A DNA stretch of 64,000 nucleotides from Paenibacillus qinlingensis (lineage in GTDB: Bacteria; Bacillota; Bacilli; Paenibacillales; NBRC-103111): NCBI RefSeq assembly GCF_013204845.1, contig NZ_JABMKY010000009.1, forward strand, positions 124,001-188,000. The letters run 5' to 3'. The position numbers and the translations under genes are program-made. Numbering within the stretch: the first letter of the stretch is position 1; the number at the start of each line of letters is the position of its first letter. A model generated the notes under the pieces. The model was not told the DNA's origin, did no database searches, and was given only the letters and a program-made list of their open reading frames with translations. Positions 19,106 through 29,500 of the stretch are shown here, in pieces.

Positions 19106-22100
19106 CTATTTATTTATTTTGCCGATAAAGAAGGTTGCGAACTCCCTCTCGCGTTCTTGGGTTCTCACGATAATCGTATACCAGCCTGTTTCAGGAAAAA
19201 TAACCTTGAATCTGTTATTCAGCAACTGATCCATCGTGATTTTCTGAGCAATGTATTTCATCTGCCCTTCTCGATATAAACCGCTGTGATACAAAATATC
19301 GTAAGTGCCACGCTCATTCACTAGATTTTCACCAGCAACCTTCATTTCGTTGTAGCCAGTGATGGTGAACGTAATCTCATTGCGATCAAACAAAATACTC
19401 TCATTGGTGGCAGAAGTCACGATTTGATCGTTGCCCACAATGAGCAGCCCCGCGCTTGCGAGCACGACAACTTCTTGCTTCACCGTGGACGAATTGCCAA
19501 CCTCATCGGTAACGGTGTAGAGCACAGTTTGTCTGCCAAGCTGTGTTAGATCGAGTTGTTCCACCGTAACCCTCAAATTCCGAGCCTCCGATACATTATC
19601 GGCAACTGTATATCCGCCAAGATCGACGCTCGGGTTGAAATCAGCCTTATTTTGCACGATGGCAGCGAACTTCTGATGTAATTGTATGGTTGGTGCTGTA
19701 TTGTCTAACCCTTCAACCTTAAGTAGGGAGATCGTTTCGTTTCCAAGAAGATCAGTAAGCGCAACGCGCATTTCCCCATTTGCGCCGTACGTCATCGCAT
19801 ACTCATAATGACCATTGGCATCGCTGATAAGATTGGTGAAGCTTGATCCGTCCGATACGGGAACCGTACCTCTGAATACTTGGTTTGGCGCATCGACATG
19901 GCCTTGCAGGGTTACTTTCATTTTGCCTTTGGCATACGATTTCCCGCCGATTGTAACGATCTTGTCTTGGGTGACGGCGACTCCGTTGTCATCAACGAAT
20001 TGGTAATCGATATGTTCAGGATCCGGCAACTTGGGCACGATATGCGTGATTGTTTCTTCTACAACAGACGTATTGCCTAACCCATCTGCAATCGTGAACT
20101 CCGCTGCCCCGTTCGTATACAAAGTTGTATCTTTCGGAGTTCTAACGATCATAAAATCTTTATCGCTCGGATGCGTTTTCTCAACGCTTAACGTTACGCC
20201 TTGCGCGAGAATCACTTGATCCTGTTCATTTTTAATGGTTTTGAACGTCTTTGCTCCTTGACTTCCGTAGCTATAAGACTTGACGATGCGAGCCGTTGGC
20301 TGTGCTCTGTCGATCGTCGTTACAACAGCTGTAGCCGTTCCTGCATTTCCTGCTTCATCTTCGAACTCGAAGGTGAAGGAGCCATTCTCGGTAAACGTGT
20401 AACTGGAACGTCCCTCATTGTTCGTAATTCGAACATCTTCGGAAGTGGAGAGCTTCACACGCACGTTCGATGTGGTCGGACCGATCACGCTATAGGTGAG
20501 CGTGCCGATCGGCGGTGTATTATCCACGTTGTTCACGACAACGATCAACGTTTCTACGCGTGACTCATCTGTCAGATCTGTTAGCTTAAACGAGTATGCG
20601 CCATTCAAGCTAACTTCGAACGCATTGCCTTTCGTACGCACCGGCAGCATCGGGTTCTCCCCCAGCGGTGCAGGTACGACTCGGATGCCAGGCTTCACGG
20701 CAATGTTCAGCGTCGCATGACCAGACACAGGTCGCAATGAAGGCTGGGAGGCTAGTCCATAAAGCGGCTCATTCGAAGGGACATATGATGACGTGTCAAT
20801 ATCAGCCATACCGCTGACCACACCTGACGCTGATTTGAATTTGATTTTCAGCTTCAAATCCGCTGCTTTACCACTTGTCACGCTGACTTTCACGAAATTG
20901 GTGTAGGGCTGCCATGGCTGCCAAGTCGCTCCGTTATCCGCAGATATGGCATATTCATAGCTGTCTAGCTTCACGTTTTTCAGCTCTGCCTTGACGATAG
21001 CCTCGTATCCGTCCACATCGTTACCTTCGAGATAGACGAGATCCGACTTGCGAACTTCAATCGGTGTATTTTCTTCTCTGGATAGCTTGAACGCACCCGT
21101 ATGCGTGATTGCGCCATTACCCGCTCCGTCTATTGCGTAGATGTATAAGTTATAATCCACAACTTCGCCCTCAGCCAACTTCGTGTTGTCGAGGGTCACG
21201 GAGCCGTCAGTCGGAAGTTGCTTCCATTCGCTAGAAGATGCAATCGGCGCAGCCGCCGCAGTCGGAACCCATTGGTAGCGGGTTGTCATCCCTTCATGCG
21301 ATAGCAACTCCGTAGCCACGATATCGACTGTATGCGACGATTTCGGATAGCCGACTTCCATCGTGCTGAAATGAACGACAGGCGCTTTGTTGTCCCATTT
21401 AAATGCCGCGTTAAAGTCATAGTAGATATTCTCATTTGGCTCTTTGATTCGAATATGTACATACTGCACGCCATTCAGCGCTGTATCCTTCAAAGCTGTA
21501 TATACGGCACTTGTAACCACTTGTCCCGTCACCGGATCCACTACAGCTGGCGTGAATTGCAAAGCTTGAAACAAGTCCGCTTGTGGTGCGGCAGCCGAAG
21601 TACTGAAGGCATATACCGCCTCTCCCACGGTTATACCATCGATAGCAAAGGCGATGTCATGACTTTGTACATAAGTCTCGGAAGGTTCCGGCGAGAACGA
21701 GGCATGAATGTTCACGCTGTAATTAACAACCGCTTCATCCTCCATCTTCATGTCGGTCCGATTACCAGCTTTGTCTACCGCTCGCACAAACAATTGATAG
21801 GCGCCTGCTTCGATAACTTTATTCAGCGTGCTGACCGTTCCACTGTCAGGAACTTGTTCCCAGCTGATCTCTTGCGGTTGTCCCCCCGCTTTCACCCATT
21901 GGTAAAGGAGTTTGCTCGTATCAATACCACTGTGTTCATCGCTTGCTTCTACACGTGCCTTGACCACAGCTGTGTTGTTTCCCTGGGAAATATGCGCAGA
22001 TACCGAGGGTGATTTATTGTCCAAGTGGACCGCAGCAACACCATAAACCCAATTGGAATCATCCTGATTGAAATCTGCTGGCGTCCATAAGTTGATATTG

Positions 22101-24508
22101 TTATACTGGCCGACCGCCTCCAACGCTTTACCGTCAGCGTAAGTTTGTGCATCCGTATCCGAGCTGCCCGGATGCTCTGCCTTATATTCATTGATCCAGC
22201 CGTTATATGGGATCGGATTCGCTATTTTGAACTGCTTCATTTTAGTAACCTGCATCAGTTCCCTTGCCGTATCCCACGTCATATCCGCTGTCCATGTATG
22301 CAAGTACCACGTCCCGCTGTTCTCTGCCGTGAATGCTTCTGTTGGAGGCAACAGCGAGTTCGTCTTGTTGTTTACAACCAAGAGATTCACATCGGGAAGT
22401 TCGCCAGGATACAGTCCATCTCTTGGCTGCAAGCCTGTGAGGGAATACCTTTTTACAGCAGCAAATTGGTCTGCTTCTTTCCCTGCTAACGGATCCTGCT
22501 CGCTGTGACTCCATTGGTAGTACACAAGTCCAACGCCTGGCGAGCTGTTGCTCGGCAAACCTGTAAGATTGAGCGGGCGATAGATGCCTCGGCTCGGCCT
22601 AACAGCTCCTGCTTCATCGGGATCTAACGCTGGTGTTGTGATCGCAGGATCATTAGCGTCGATTGTGATTTTCGCGGTTTTCCAGTAGACATTGTTCACC
22701 ACGGTACCATCTTCATAGCGGAAAGTTAGCTCTGGTTTCGTATTGTCTATGGACAGCTTCGCCCAGTCAATCTTCGTATTGGCGACTGACTTCGACGGGT
22801 CACTATTCGTCGATTTACTCGTATTGGCAGCATCCATGAGCAGATTGCCTGCATAATCTTGAATAACCGCCGTATCCGTATGACCCGGCTTATCGTTATG
22901 TGTTAGCGCGATCGCTTTCAGCAGCGATACATCTAGATCAACATCAGACACCGTCGCTCTGAACGTCCACACGCTTGTATTTTCACCTTCGAGGTAATAG
23001 GCCTTCATTCCGTTATTCAATTGGAGATATAAGCCGCCGACGTTCAACCCTTCTTTGACGATGGTATCCTCGGTTAATTGCACCTTGAAATCAATGACAT
23101 CGCCTTTATTCAGCGTGCTGCCCGTAACGATATCGGGTTGAATGCCGTTGGCAACCGACGTATATTTAGGCGGAACAGCATCGATGATGACTCGATAGCC
23201 TTGGCCAGATGTAAAGTCAAACGGATTTACCGTTTTACCCGCTAATTGAGCACTACTCGTCGAACTGGCTTTGGAAAAGCCATCTAATTGCAGAGGATTA
23301 CCCGCAGCATCATGGAATTCTGCCCCATCGATTTTCTCCCATAGCGATGCATCGTTGAGGCGATGTCTCTCCAATTCACCGCCATCAGAGATGGGCAGAT
23401 TGCCGGTATGATGAAAATCCGATGCTTTATACTCATAGGGGAGTGTCTTCGTGAAATCCTTCAGCTCATCGGCAGTCAACTTCAGTTTCATGCCTTGATT
23501 CTCGCCCGAGGCTGGCAGCCCTGTACCTGCGGGGTTGGTAAATAAGTAATGGCTGTTTAAATGAGCAGCCGCAGCTGGTGCATCAGCTTTCACAGCTTCG
23601 CTGAAGTTGTAAGACAGCGCCAGCTTCTGATCTTTTTTCAAGAATAGCTCTTGCTGATTTAAAATCGCATTTTCACGTTCAGTACCATCAGAAGTAAATG
23701 TATAATTCGCAATTGTAGGCGCATCGATATCCGCAAAATGCAACCGAATTCCATTGACTTCTGTGCTTGCGTTATTTGTTTCTGTCTCGATAATGATATA
23801 GTCATCAGATGCAAAGCTAAGCCATGGCGAATTGACGTTCCTCGTATCTTCATCATCATCCGCATAAGAGGTATGCGTCCATTTGGATGGACTTGCATTC
23901 CAACCTAAATACGCTGTCCCGTCATGTTCATGCAAAACGTCTCCTGCCCGATCTTGCTTATCAGTATAGACCCATATGGACGCATTGTTATCAGATGAAC
24001 TGTTCAAAATACCCACTTTCACCATGAACCGTGCAGTGCCACCTTCTGCCAGCTTCTTCAACGCCGGAATACTCGATACTCTGATTTTGCCGATAAAATG
24101 ACCATCCAGCCGATTGATAGATGTTTGGTTAAACTCGATGTCATCATCATTCGGATCAAGCTCCTCGCCAATACTCGTCACGCTTACACCCGCAAGCCCA
24201 CCCCCAAAAGCAGCTTGATAAAACCAAGGGAACGCATTGAACGGTGCTGCATTCGAGGCAGCGCTATTAGGCGAACCAAAGTCATCTTCATCATCCTCGA
24301 AATCATACAGCCCACCAAATGAGGTATCGCTAAAACTACCTACGGATTGGCGATTCACAATCTCCACATTATTAATGTATCTACTCACGTAGCCTGTGTT
24401 CTGGCTCACAGCTGCCTGCACCAAGCCTGGCGACAGATTGTACAACATCATTATTACCATACTGGCCACAAGAACCATTGACACCCATTTGCCTATTCGT
24501 TTATCCAC
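19106..24508 (-). CDS. Large secreted Ig-like-domain protein without SLH anchor (1800 aa)
   Basis: A GTG start with AGGAGG 7 nt upstream. The signal peptide is at residues 1-33 (hydrophobic VLVASMVIMMLYNLS, cleavage near VQAA). The N-terminal 250 residues are followed by an IDAPTIANYTFTSDG-type junction. The rest is a chain of Ig-like beta-sandwich segments with recurring DNTPPIG, DRAQPTA, DNTAPTI and DEAGNAG/DEVGNSS junctions, typical of bacterial Ig/HYR-like domains (clear at about 1320-1400 and 1600-1680). There are no SLH, LPXTG or transmembrane segments at the C-terminus (ends TFFIGKINK). It may be released or held by the two SLH-anchored partners encoded just downstream. It is the second gene of the operon, 11 nt after the protease gene. 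Structural or adhesive function is inferred; no catalytic motif was seen. Confidence 0.88.
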   Translation of the reverse strand: MDKRIGKWVSMVLVASMVIMMLYNLSPGLVQAAVSQNTGYVSRYINNVEIVNRQSVGSFSDTSFGGLYDFEDDEDDFGSPNSAASNAAPFNAFPWFYQAAFGGGLAGVSVTSIGEELDPNDDDIEFNQTSINRLDGHFIGKIRVSSIPALKKLAEGGTARFMVKVGILNSSSDNNASIWVYTDKQDRAGDVLHEHDGTAYLGWNASPSKWTHTSYADDDEDTRNVNSPWLSFASDDYIIIETETNNASTEVNGIRLHFADIDAPTIANYTFTSDGTERENAILNQQELFLKKDQKLALSYNFSEAVKADAPAAAAHLNSHYLFTNPAGTGLPASGENQGMKLKLTADELKDFTKTLPYEYKASDFHHTGNLPISDGGELERHRLNDASLWEKIDGAEFHDAAGNPLQLDGFSKASSTSSAQLAGKTVNPFDFTSGQGYRVIIDAVPPKYTSVANGIQPDIVTGSTLNKGDVIDFKVQLTEDTIVKEGLNVGGLYLQLNNGMKAYYLEGENTSVWTFRATVSDVDLDVSLLKAIALTHNDKPGHTDTAVIQDYAGNLLMDAANTSKSTNSDPSKSVANTKIDWAKLSIDNTKPELTFRYEDGTVVNNVYWKTAKITIDANDPAITTPALDPDEAGAVRPSRGIYRPLNLTGLPSNSSPGVGLVYYQWSHSEQDPLAGKEADQFAAVKRYSLTGLQPRDGLYPGELPDVNLLVVNNKTNSLLPPTEAFTAENSGTWYLHTWTADMTWDTARELMQVTKMKQFKIANPIPYNGWINEYKAEHPGSSDTDAQTYADGKALEAVGQYNNINLWTPADFNQDDSNWVYGVAAVHLDNKSPSVSAHISQGNNTAVVKARVEASDEHSGIDTSKLLYQWVKAGGQPQEISWEQVPDSGTVSTLNKVIEAGAYQLFVRAVDKAGNRTDMKMEDEAVVNYSVNIHASFSPEPSETYVQSHDIAFAIDGITVGEAVYAFSTSAAAPQADLFQALQFTPAVVDPVTGQVVTSAVYTALKDTALNGVQYVHIRIKEPNENIYYDFNAAFKWDNKAPVVHFSTMEVGYPKSSHTVDIVATELLSHEGMTTRYQWVPTAAAAPIASSSEWKQLPTDGSVTLDNTKLAEGEVVDYNLYIYAIDGAGNGAITHTGAFKLSREENTPIEVRKSDLVYLEGNDVDGYEAIVKAELKNVKLDSYEYAISADNGATWQPWQPYTNFVKVSVTSGKAADLKLKIKFKSASGVVSGMADIDTSSYVPSNEPLYGLASQPSLRPVSGHATLNIAVKPGIRVVPAPLGENPMLPVRTKGNAFEVSLNGAYSFKLTDLTDESRVETLIVVVNNVDNTPPIGTLTYSVIGPTTSNVRVKLSTSEDVRITNNEGRSSYTFTENGSFTFEFEDEAGNAGTATAVVTTIDRAQPTARIVKSYSYGSQGAKTFKTIKNEQDQVILAQGVTLSVEKTHPSDKDFMIVRTPKDTTLYTNGAAEFTIADGLGNTSVVEETITHIVPKLPDPEHIDYQFVDDNGVAVTQDKIVTIGGKSYAKGKMKVTLQGHVDAPNQVFRGTVPVSDGSSFTNLISDANGHYEYAMTYGANGEMRVALTDLLGNETISLLKVEGLDNTAPTIQLHQKFAAIVQNKADFNPSVDLGGYTVADNVSEARNLRVTVEQLDLTQLGRQTVLYTVTDEVGNSSTVKQEVVVLASAGLLIVGNDQIVTSATNESILFDRNEITFTITGYNEMKVAGENLVNERGTYDILYHSGLYREGQMKYIAQKITMDQLLNNRFKVIFPETGWYTIIVRTQEREREFATFFIGKINK

Positions 24509-24519
24509 CCTCGAACCTC

Positions 24520-25209
24520 CTAATTGGGATCTTTCAATAAAATCTTATGTATATCGTCGCTGCCCACAACCAAATGTATATTATTCATCGTCCGTAGTGA
24601 TCCCGAAATCAGTCCGATGACATTCCCATATTTATCCAAAATCGGACCCCCGGACATACCGTTCACGATCTGTGCGGATATCAGAATCCTGTCTCTGCCG
24701 TTGATATTCGCTCGCGGCGTGTTGACGATGCCCTCCGTGATGATCTTCGTATCTTTCATGGGATAACCAAGGGCATACACTTTCTCTCCGTGCTTAACTT
24801 TGCTTTTCCGTGTATTCAAATAAGCGTAATCATCTACTTTACCAGAGCTGCCCTGAGCAAATGGAAGTTTCAGCACTGCGGTATCCAGTGTTTCATCCTG
24901 TGAAACAACAGAACAATTCATTTCAACGGCGGCTTCCTGCCAAACACAGCTGATCCGGTCAGCGCCAGCGATTACATGGTAGGCCGTGAGCGCCGTGCCA
25001 TCTGGTTTCACGACGAATCCAGTCCCCACATCTTTCAGCGTCCCATCCTCACGAAAAGCCCGTACATAAAAAACGGATTTTTCCGCATTCTCATATAGCG
25101 CTTCTGCGTCATATGTTTCCGGCGGATCTGCCCCAGTAATCGTAAAATGACTCATAAATACGCATAAAACGCCTAGCAGCACAATAACCAGCCTACGCAA
25201 GTTCTTCAT
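24520..25209 (-). CDS. Secreted trypsin-like serine protease (HtrA-type catalytic domain, no PDZ)
   Basis: A 229-aa exported protease. An N-terminal signal or anchor segment (residues 5-26) precedes a chymotrypsin-fold domain. The catalytic triad is visible: H78 (LTAYHVIAG), D109 (DETLDTAVLKL) and S186 (NGMSGGPIL). HtrA/DegP proteins normally carry a PDZ domain of about 90 residues after this fold. Here the protein ends right after the last beta-strands, so it is a minimal protease. It is the first gene of the giant surface-protein operon, so processing or quality control of the three large exoproteins is a reasonable inference. The promoter has the shared direct-repeat element 80-115 nt upstream. 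Confidence 0.9.
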   Translation of the reverse strand: MKNLRRLVIVLLGVLCVFMSHFTITGADPPETYDAEALYENAEKSVFYVRAFREDGTLKDVGTGFVVKPDGTALTAYHVIAGADRISCVWQEAAVEMNCSVVSQDETLDTAVLKLPFAQGSSGKVDDYAYLNTRKSKVKHGEKVYALGYPMKDTKIITEGIVNTPRANINGRDRILISAQIVNGMSGGPILDKYGNVIGLISGSLRTMNNIHLVVGSDDIHKILLKDPN

Positions 25210-25291
25210 TTATCTCTCTCCCAATGTATAAAATATCGCTGATTTCTGGACGCTGACTGTCACGCAAAGGAATAGTACTATATACCTAACC

Positions 25292-25324
25292 AGTATAAAG
25301 ACTCCCTCTCTCAAAATTCTCACA
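25292..25324 (-). promoter_or_regulatory. Promoter of the giant surface-protein operon (shared direct-repeat element)
   Basis: On the minus strand TGTGAG (25324-25319), 5 nt, TGAGAG (25313-25308), 10 nt, TATACT (25297-25292) as -10. There is no -35 box. The leader before the protease ATG is about 75 nt. The repeats are the same and the spacing is identical to the elements at 2017-2049 and 29653-29685. Confidence 0.65.
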
Positions 25325-25351
25325 AAAAGGAAATTCATGTCGAATATACGC

Positions 25352-25388
25352 AAAAAGACGGAAAGCAATTGAATGCTCTCCGTCTTTT
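25352..25388 (-). terminator. Terminator of the kinase/response-regulator operon
   Basis: AAAAGACGGA-stem arms (25353-25367 and 25374-25388) pair with one G-U mismatch, flanked by A and T tracts. It sits 10 nt past the stop of the BTAD fragment and ahead of the giant-operon promoter. Confidence 0.85.
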
Positions 25389-25397
25389 ATCTATGTT

Positions 25398-25763
25398 TTA
25401 ATTTAAATAAGCAGCTACGCTATCCCTCATTTCCTTCGGAGGCTCTATGCCGAGTTCTCTCAAATACAACGCTTTGAAGTTGGTATAGTGCTTAGCAATT
25501 CGTTCCTTTTTCCCGCTTTTTGCATAGATATCTATCAGCATCTGGTGCATCTCTTCGTTTAAAGGATACAACGTCAAGTACGTATCTAACTTAAACTCTG
25601 CTTGACCCCAGGCTTCTTCGAGCAGACAACGTTGAATCAATAGATATACAAGCGATGTATATTGTTTCCTATAATTCTCCTCCAATTGGGTTTTCCAGAG
25701 ATAATCCTTGCGGTCTAACAACGAGCCCCGATAAAGGGAAAATATTCGCTCCGCTCGCGTCAT
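25398..25763 (-). pseudogene. BTAD (SARP C-terminal) fragment, in frame with the response regulator after an amber stop
   Basis: A 121-residue stretch matching the bacterial transcriptional activator domain of SARP regulators: helical TPR-like repeats with QRCLLEEAWGQAEFKLDTYL and LNEEMHQMLIDIYAKSGKKERIAKHY. It lies in the same frame as the upstream receiver/DNA-binding gene, and only a TAG (25802-25800) plus 12 sense codons separate the two. Intact proteins of this architecture (receiver, winged helix, BTAD) are about 370-385 aa; joining these pieces gives about 370. It is most simply the severed C-terminal half of the regulator. It might also be made by read-through or by weak re-initiation at the ATG at 25763, which has only GAAGAG ahead. 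A sequencing error is also possible. Confidence 0.7.
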
Positions 25764-25799
25764 ATCTTGAATCTCTTCTAAGGTGGTTATCTCACTTAA

Positions 25800-26516
25800 C
25801 TAGAACTCCAATAAATCATACATACTCCCTAACGTATCTATCATATACCCATCATTCGTTTTGAGAATATCCATCCCGATTTCTTGTTCTTTCAACAACT
25901 TCTTCAAGCGATAAATCGTATTATGTAAATTATGCGAAGCGCGGTCTTCCAACATATCGGGCCATAACATATCGGCCAAATACCATTTGTTAATGTCCTG
26001 TCCTGGATGGCAGAGGAAATAGGCGAACAGCTCCTCCGTCTTTTTCGTTGGCCAACGGACAAGTGAACCTTCCGGATTGCGTACCTCCAAACTTCCGAAA
26101 CAACGGATTACAGACTGCCGCGTTTTGATTACGTTGGGCTCAGTCACTTGTTCCAGCTTCAAGAGGCGACTCGTAATGCGTTCAATTGCAGCAGGTGTGA
26201 CTGGCTTTAGGATATAGTCAAAAGCATAGACCTTGAAGGCATCTAACGCATACTCCTTATAGGCTGTTGTAAAAATAATTCTCGTCTGCTCCATCATGTC
26301 ATTTATTCGCTGAGCAAGTTCAAGCCCATTCATTTTCGGCATCTCTACATCCAAAAAAGTTAGGTCAGGCTTCAGTTCCAATATCGCTGTTAGCGCTTCC
26401 TGTGGATTAGTAAAAGCCCCAATGATGCTGTAATGCGGGTTCCTTCCGATCAGAACCTTCATTAATTCGAGAATCGGTTTCTCATCTTCAACTATAACCA
26501 CCCTAATCAAGTTCAT
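25800..26516 (-). CDS. Response regulator: receiver plus SARP-type winged-helix DNA-binding domain (truncated)
   Basis: Residues 1-120 form a receiver domain (VVIVEDEKP; phospho-acceptor D57 in LTFLDVEMPKMNG; Lys in ILKPVTP). Residues about 135-238 form an OmpR/SARP-like winged helix (RCFGSLEVRNPEG, LFAYFLCHPGQDI, YRLKKLL). I chose the ATG at 26516 because AAAGGTGGG precedes it and it overlaps the kinase stop codon by 14 nt, the classic coupling of a two-component pair; a start at 26546 would add ten unconserved residues. The frame ends at TAG just after YDLLEF, and the expected BTAD domain continues in frame beyond it. Its likely targets are the three promoters with 11-nt direct repeats in this locus. 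Confidence 0.9.
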   Translation of the reverse strand: MNLIRVVIVEDEKPILELMKVLIGRNPHYSIIGAFTNPQEALTAILELKPDLTFLDVEMPKMNGLELAQRINDMMEQTRIIFTTAYKEYALDAFKVYAFDYILKPVTPAAIERITSRLLKLEQVTEPNVIKTRQSVIRCFGSLEVRNPEGSLVRWPTKKTEELFAYFLCHPGQDINKWYLADMLWPDMLEDRASHNLHNTIYRLKKLLKEQEIGMDILKTNDGYMIDTLGSMYDLLEF

Positions 26517-29500
26517 CCCACCTTTCCACGAAGACATCCTTATCATTCCCGGTTAAAGGCAGATACATGGTAACCTTCGTTCCACGCCCCATCTCTGAAC
26601 TAATCGACAGTGAAGCTCCTGGGATTGTATCTACCCTTTTACGAATATTCGCAATGGCAATGCCTCCACTGACACGTTCTCCGCTCGCCATCTGATAGAG
26701 CACATCATCAGGGATTCCGATCCCATTATCCTGTACGGTCACGTGTAAATAACCATCCCCTTCTTGGATCGTAAGTGTGACTGTTCCATACTCCTCTTTC
26801 TCGAACAAACCATGACGAATCGCATTCTCCACAAATGGTTGGATGCAGAGCGAAGGAATAGAGAGATGCTTCAGACTTTCATCCACATAACAAATAAATT
26901 CAAATCGATCTCCATATCGCGCCTTCTCAATCTCCACATAGGCATCAATTAAATCGAGCTCCCGATGAAGACTGACGAATAAGTCATTTCGGTCCATATC
27001 CAGAATATAACGCAAGAATTGGCTGAGTTTCGACAATAAATAAGCAGCTTTCTCGCCATCCGTATAGCAAAATGAAATAACACTGCTAAGCGCATTATAT
27101 AGAAAATGAGGCTTGATCTGCGCTTGATGGAAAGCAAGCTCGTTACGAATCGCTTCTTGGATCGAGGTTTTCATCGCAATCAAGGTCTGAATTCTCGCGA
27201 TTAACGTCTCGGCTTCGAACGGTTTTGTAACGTAGTCATTCGCTCCCACACTGAATCCAAGTGCAATATCTTGTGAAGTGTCTTTGGCAGTCGCGAATAA
27301 AATAGGCAAATCGAGAATGGAATGCTGTGTACGCAACACTCGGCAGAGTTCAATCCCGGAAACGCCTGGCATCATCACATCTAGGATAATCAAATCAATT
27401 GCCGGGTGTTCACTCATCTTACTCATCGCTTCTTTGGCAGAAAAGGCCGTTATCACGTTATAGCTATGTCTTTTGAGAATATTAAGCAAGGTATACATGT
27501 TGGAAGCTTCATCATCCACGACGAGAATCGTATGTGCATGCTCTTCTAGACTATCCAAAGATTCAGGGTCATTTCCATGTCTTTGGGGGTAGTTGTCCAC
27601 CATCGAACGTTCTTGGCTCACAGGGATGTAATTAATAGCCGTAGGAAGTTGGAAAACCATTCGCGTACCTTGGCCAACTTCTGTCCAGTCAATCCGTATG
27701 TCCCCACCCATTCGCTCTACGAGCTTGCGACTGATATACAAGCCAACCCCCATGCCTGTGTAGCCATCCTCTGGTAAAGTATGCTCTTGTTGGTCGAAAT
27801 ACTCGAATACTTTGGCGTATTTATCCCATGAAATACCCGTCCCTGTATCTTCAACGGCAATGTGAATGTCCTCTCCCACTGCACTTGCACTTACACTAAT
27901 CTTACCTTGTTCAGTATGCTTCACTGCATTGTGCACTAAATTGTACATGATTTGACGCAACCGATTCTCATCCGCTTGGACCCACATATCAGGAGGCACT
28001 TGGTTATCTAAGCGTACCGCTTTGCCTGCAAGTTCGAACTGCAGAACATCAAATACGATTTGGGTCACAGTCCGCACATCAACAACGGTCATAAGCAACC
28101 GTAGTTCACCGTGCTTCAACCGCGTCACATCAATGAGATCCTGCATAAGCATCGATAATTTAACGGATGTATCCTTGACTAGCCATAGATTTTGCTTCTG
28201 TCTAACAGATAAATTATGCTCATCATCATCCAGTAAAGATGAGGTAATATTCATGATTCCATGCAGCGGCGTTTTAATTTCATGAGAGGTATGCATCAGA
28301 AACTCATCCTTCAATTGATTAGAGACGGTAAGTCGATGTGTCAGAAGCTCTGTATTTTCATACGCATTGGTTAAGCGTACCGCTAACAGCAGATTCATTA
28401 TCGTAATGAAACCAATGACCCCAACTTTATGCCATAAATCCGATGAAATCGCACTTTCCGAATATAATACACCATCTACTAACGATACCATTAACGAAAC
28501 GATGGCTACTATAAACAAGCCGAGCTCTTTCCGTTCATAGGTACCTCGCTTACTGTCGAAGAACAGATAAATCATGCGACCGAGAAGCAATAGGGGCACG
28601 AAACCTATATAGAGAAAGAATACACTTCTCATTTCATTATAGAGCGCATACGGGAAGATCACGACAATGATTACGATCATAACAATTGGCGCAATTAACA
28701 GCTTGATCTTGTTGCGTGAAATCAACTTCTGGTGGATGGAACAAAAAAACAATAAACAGAGAATCGAACTAATAAACTCAAAACTATCCAGCATTTTGTA
28801 CGTGATATCAAAAGGAACTTGAGGCATCAGTCGTTGAAACAGCTTCTCACCATACAGAAACTGGACACCCGCCGTGGAGAAGAGATATAACCCGCTCAGT
28901 AAATACGTTTTCTCACGACTACGAAGGAAATAAAGACTGAGATGATAAGCTCCGAACATGACAAGCACCAAAATGAGGGATAAATCGCCTCCGATTAATA
29001 AGCTATTCAGTTTAGAAATGTCTGCGTGCAAGCCAAATTGAATGGCATTTACAATTCCCCCAGACATATATTCATAATTCGCCACTTGCAATAAAATTTC
29101 AAATTCCTGCGAATTCACATGAAAAAAAGTGCTGTAAGGTGTATTCCCCGGCATATTGGTTTCTTTATTAACTGCTGGAAGTCCGCTTCCCCCCTCCAAT
29201 TTGCCATCGACATACAGCCGATGGGACATGCGGATACTGCGCAGCTTCATGCCATAGATGTCATCGGTATTATCTACTCGAACCAAGAGACGGTATGTTC
29301 CGTAACCTTTGTTCCTTACTCCACCTTCTAATGTCTTTCCTTTCCATAAACCAGGCACGTCTATATATGAGACATCTCTGCGCGTCCCTGATTGAAAATC
29401 GGTCGGAGTTAACAGCTGCCCCTCATAAAATTCCCACTCCCCATCTAAAGAAACAACGCCCAGCTTGTGGAAATCCTCCTTAGATAGATCCAAAACACCC

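Noticed and set aside
24520..25209. Calling the protease a full HtrA/DegP homologue
   Set aside because: The triad fits, but there is no PDZ domain and the protein ends with the protease fold.
26516..26546. Start of the response regulator at 26546
   Set aside because: It would add ten residues unlike any receiver N-terminus. The ATG at 26516 has a good ribosome site and the typical overlap with the kinase stop codon.
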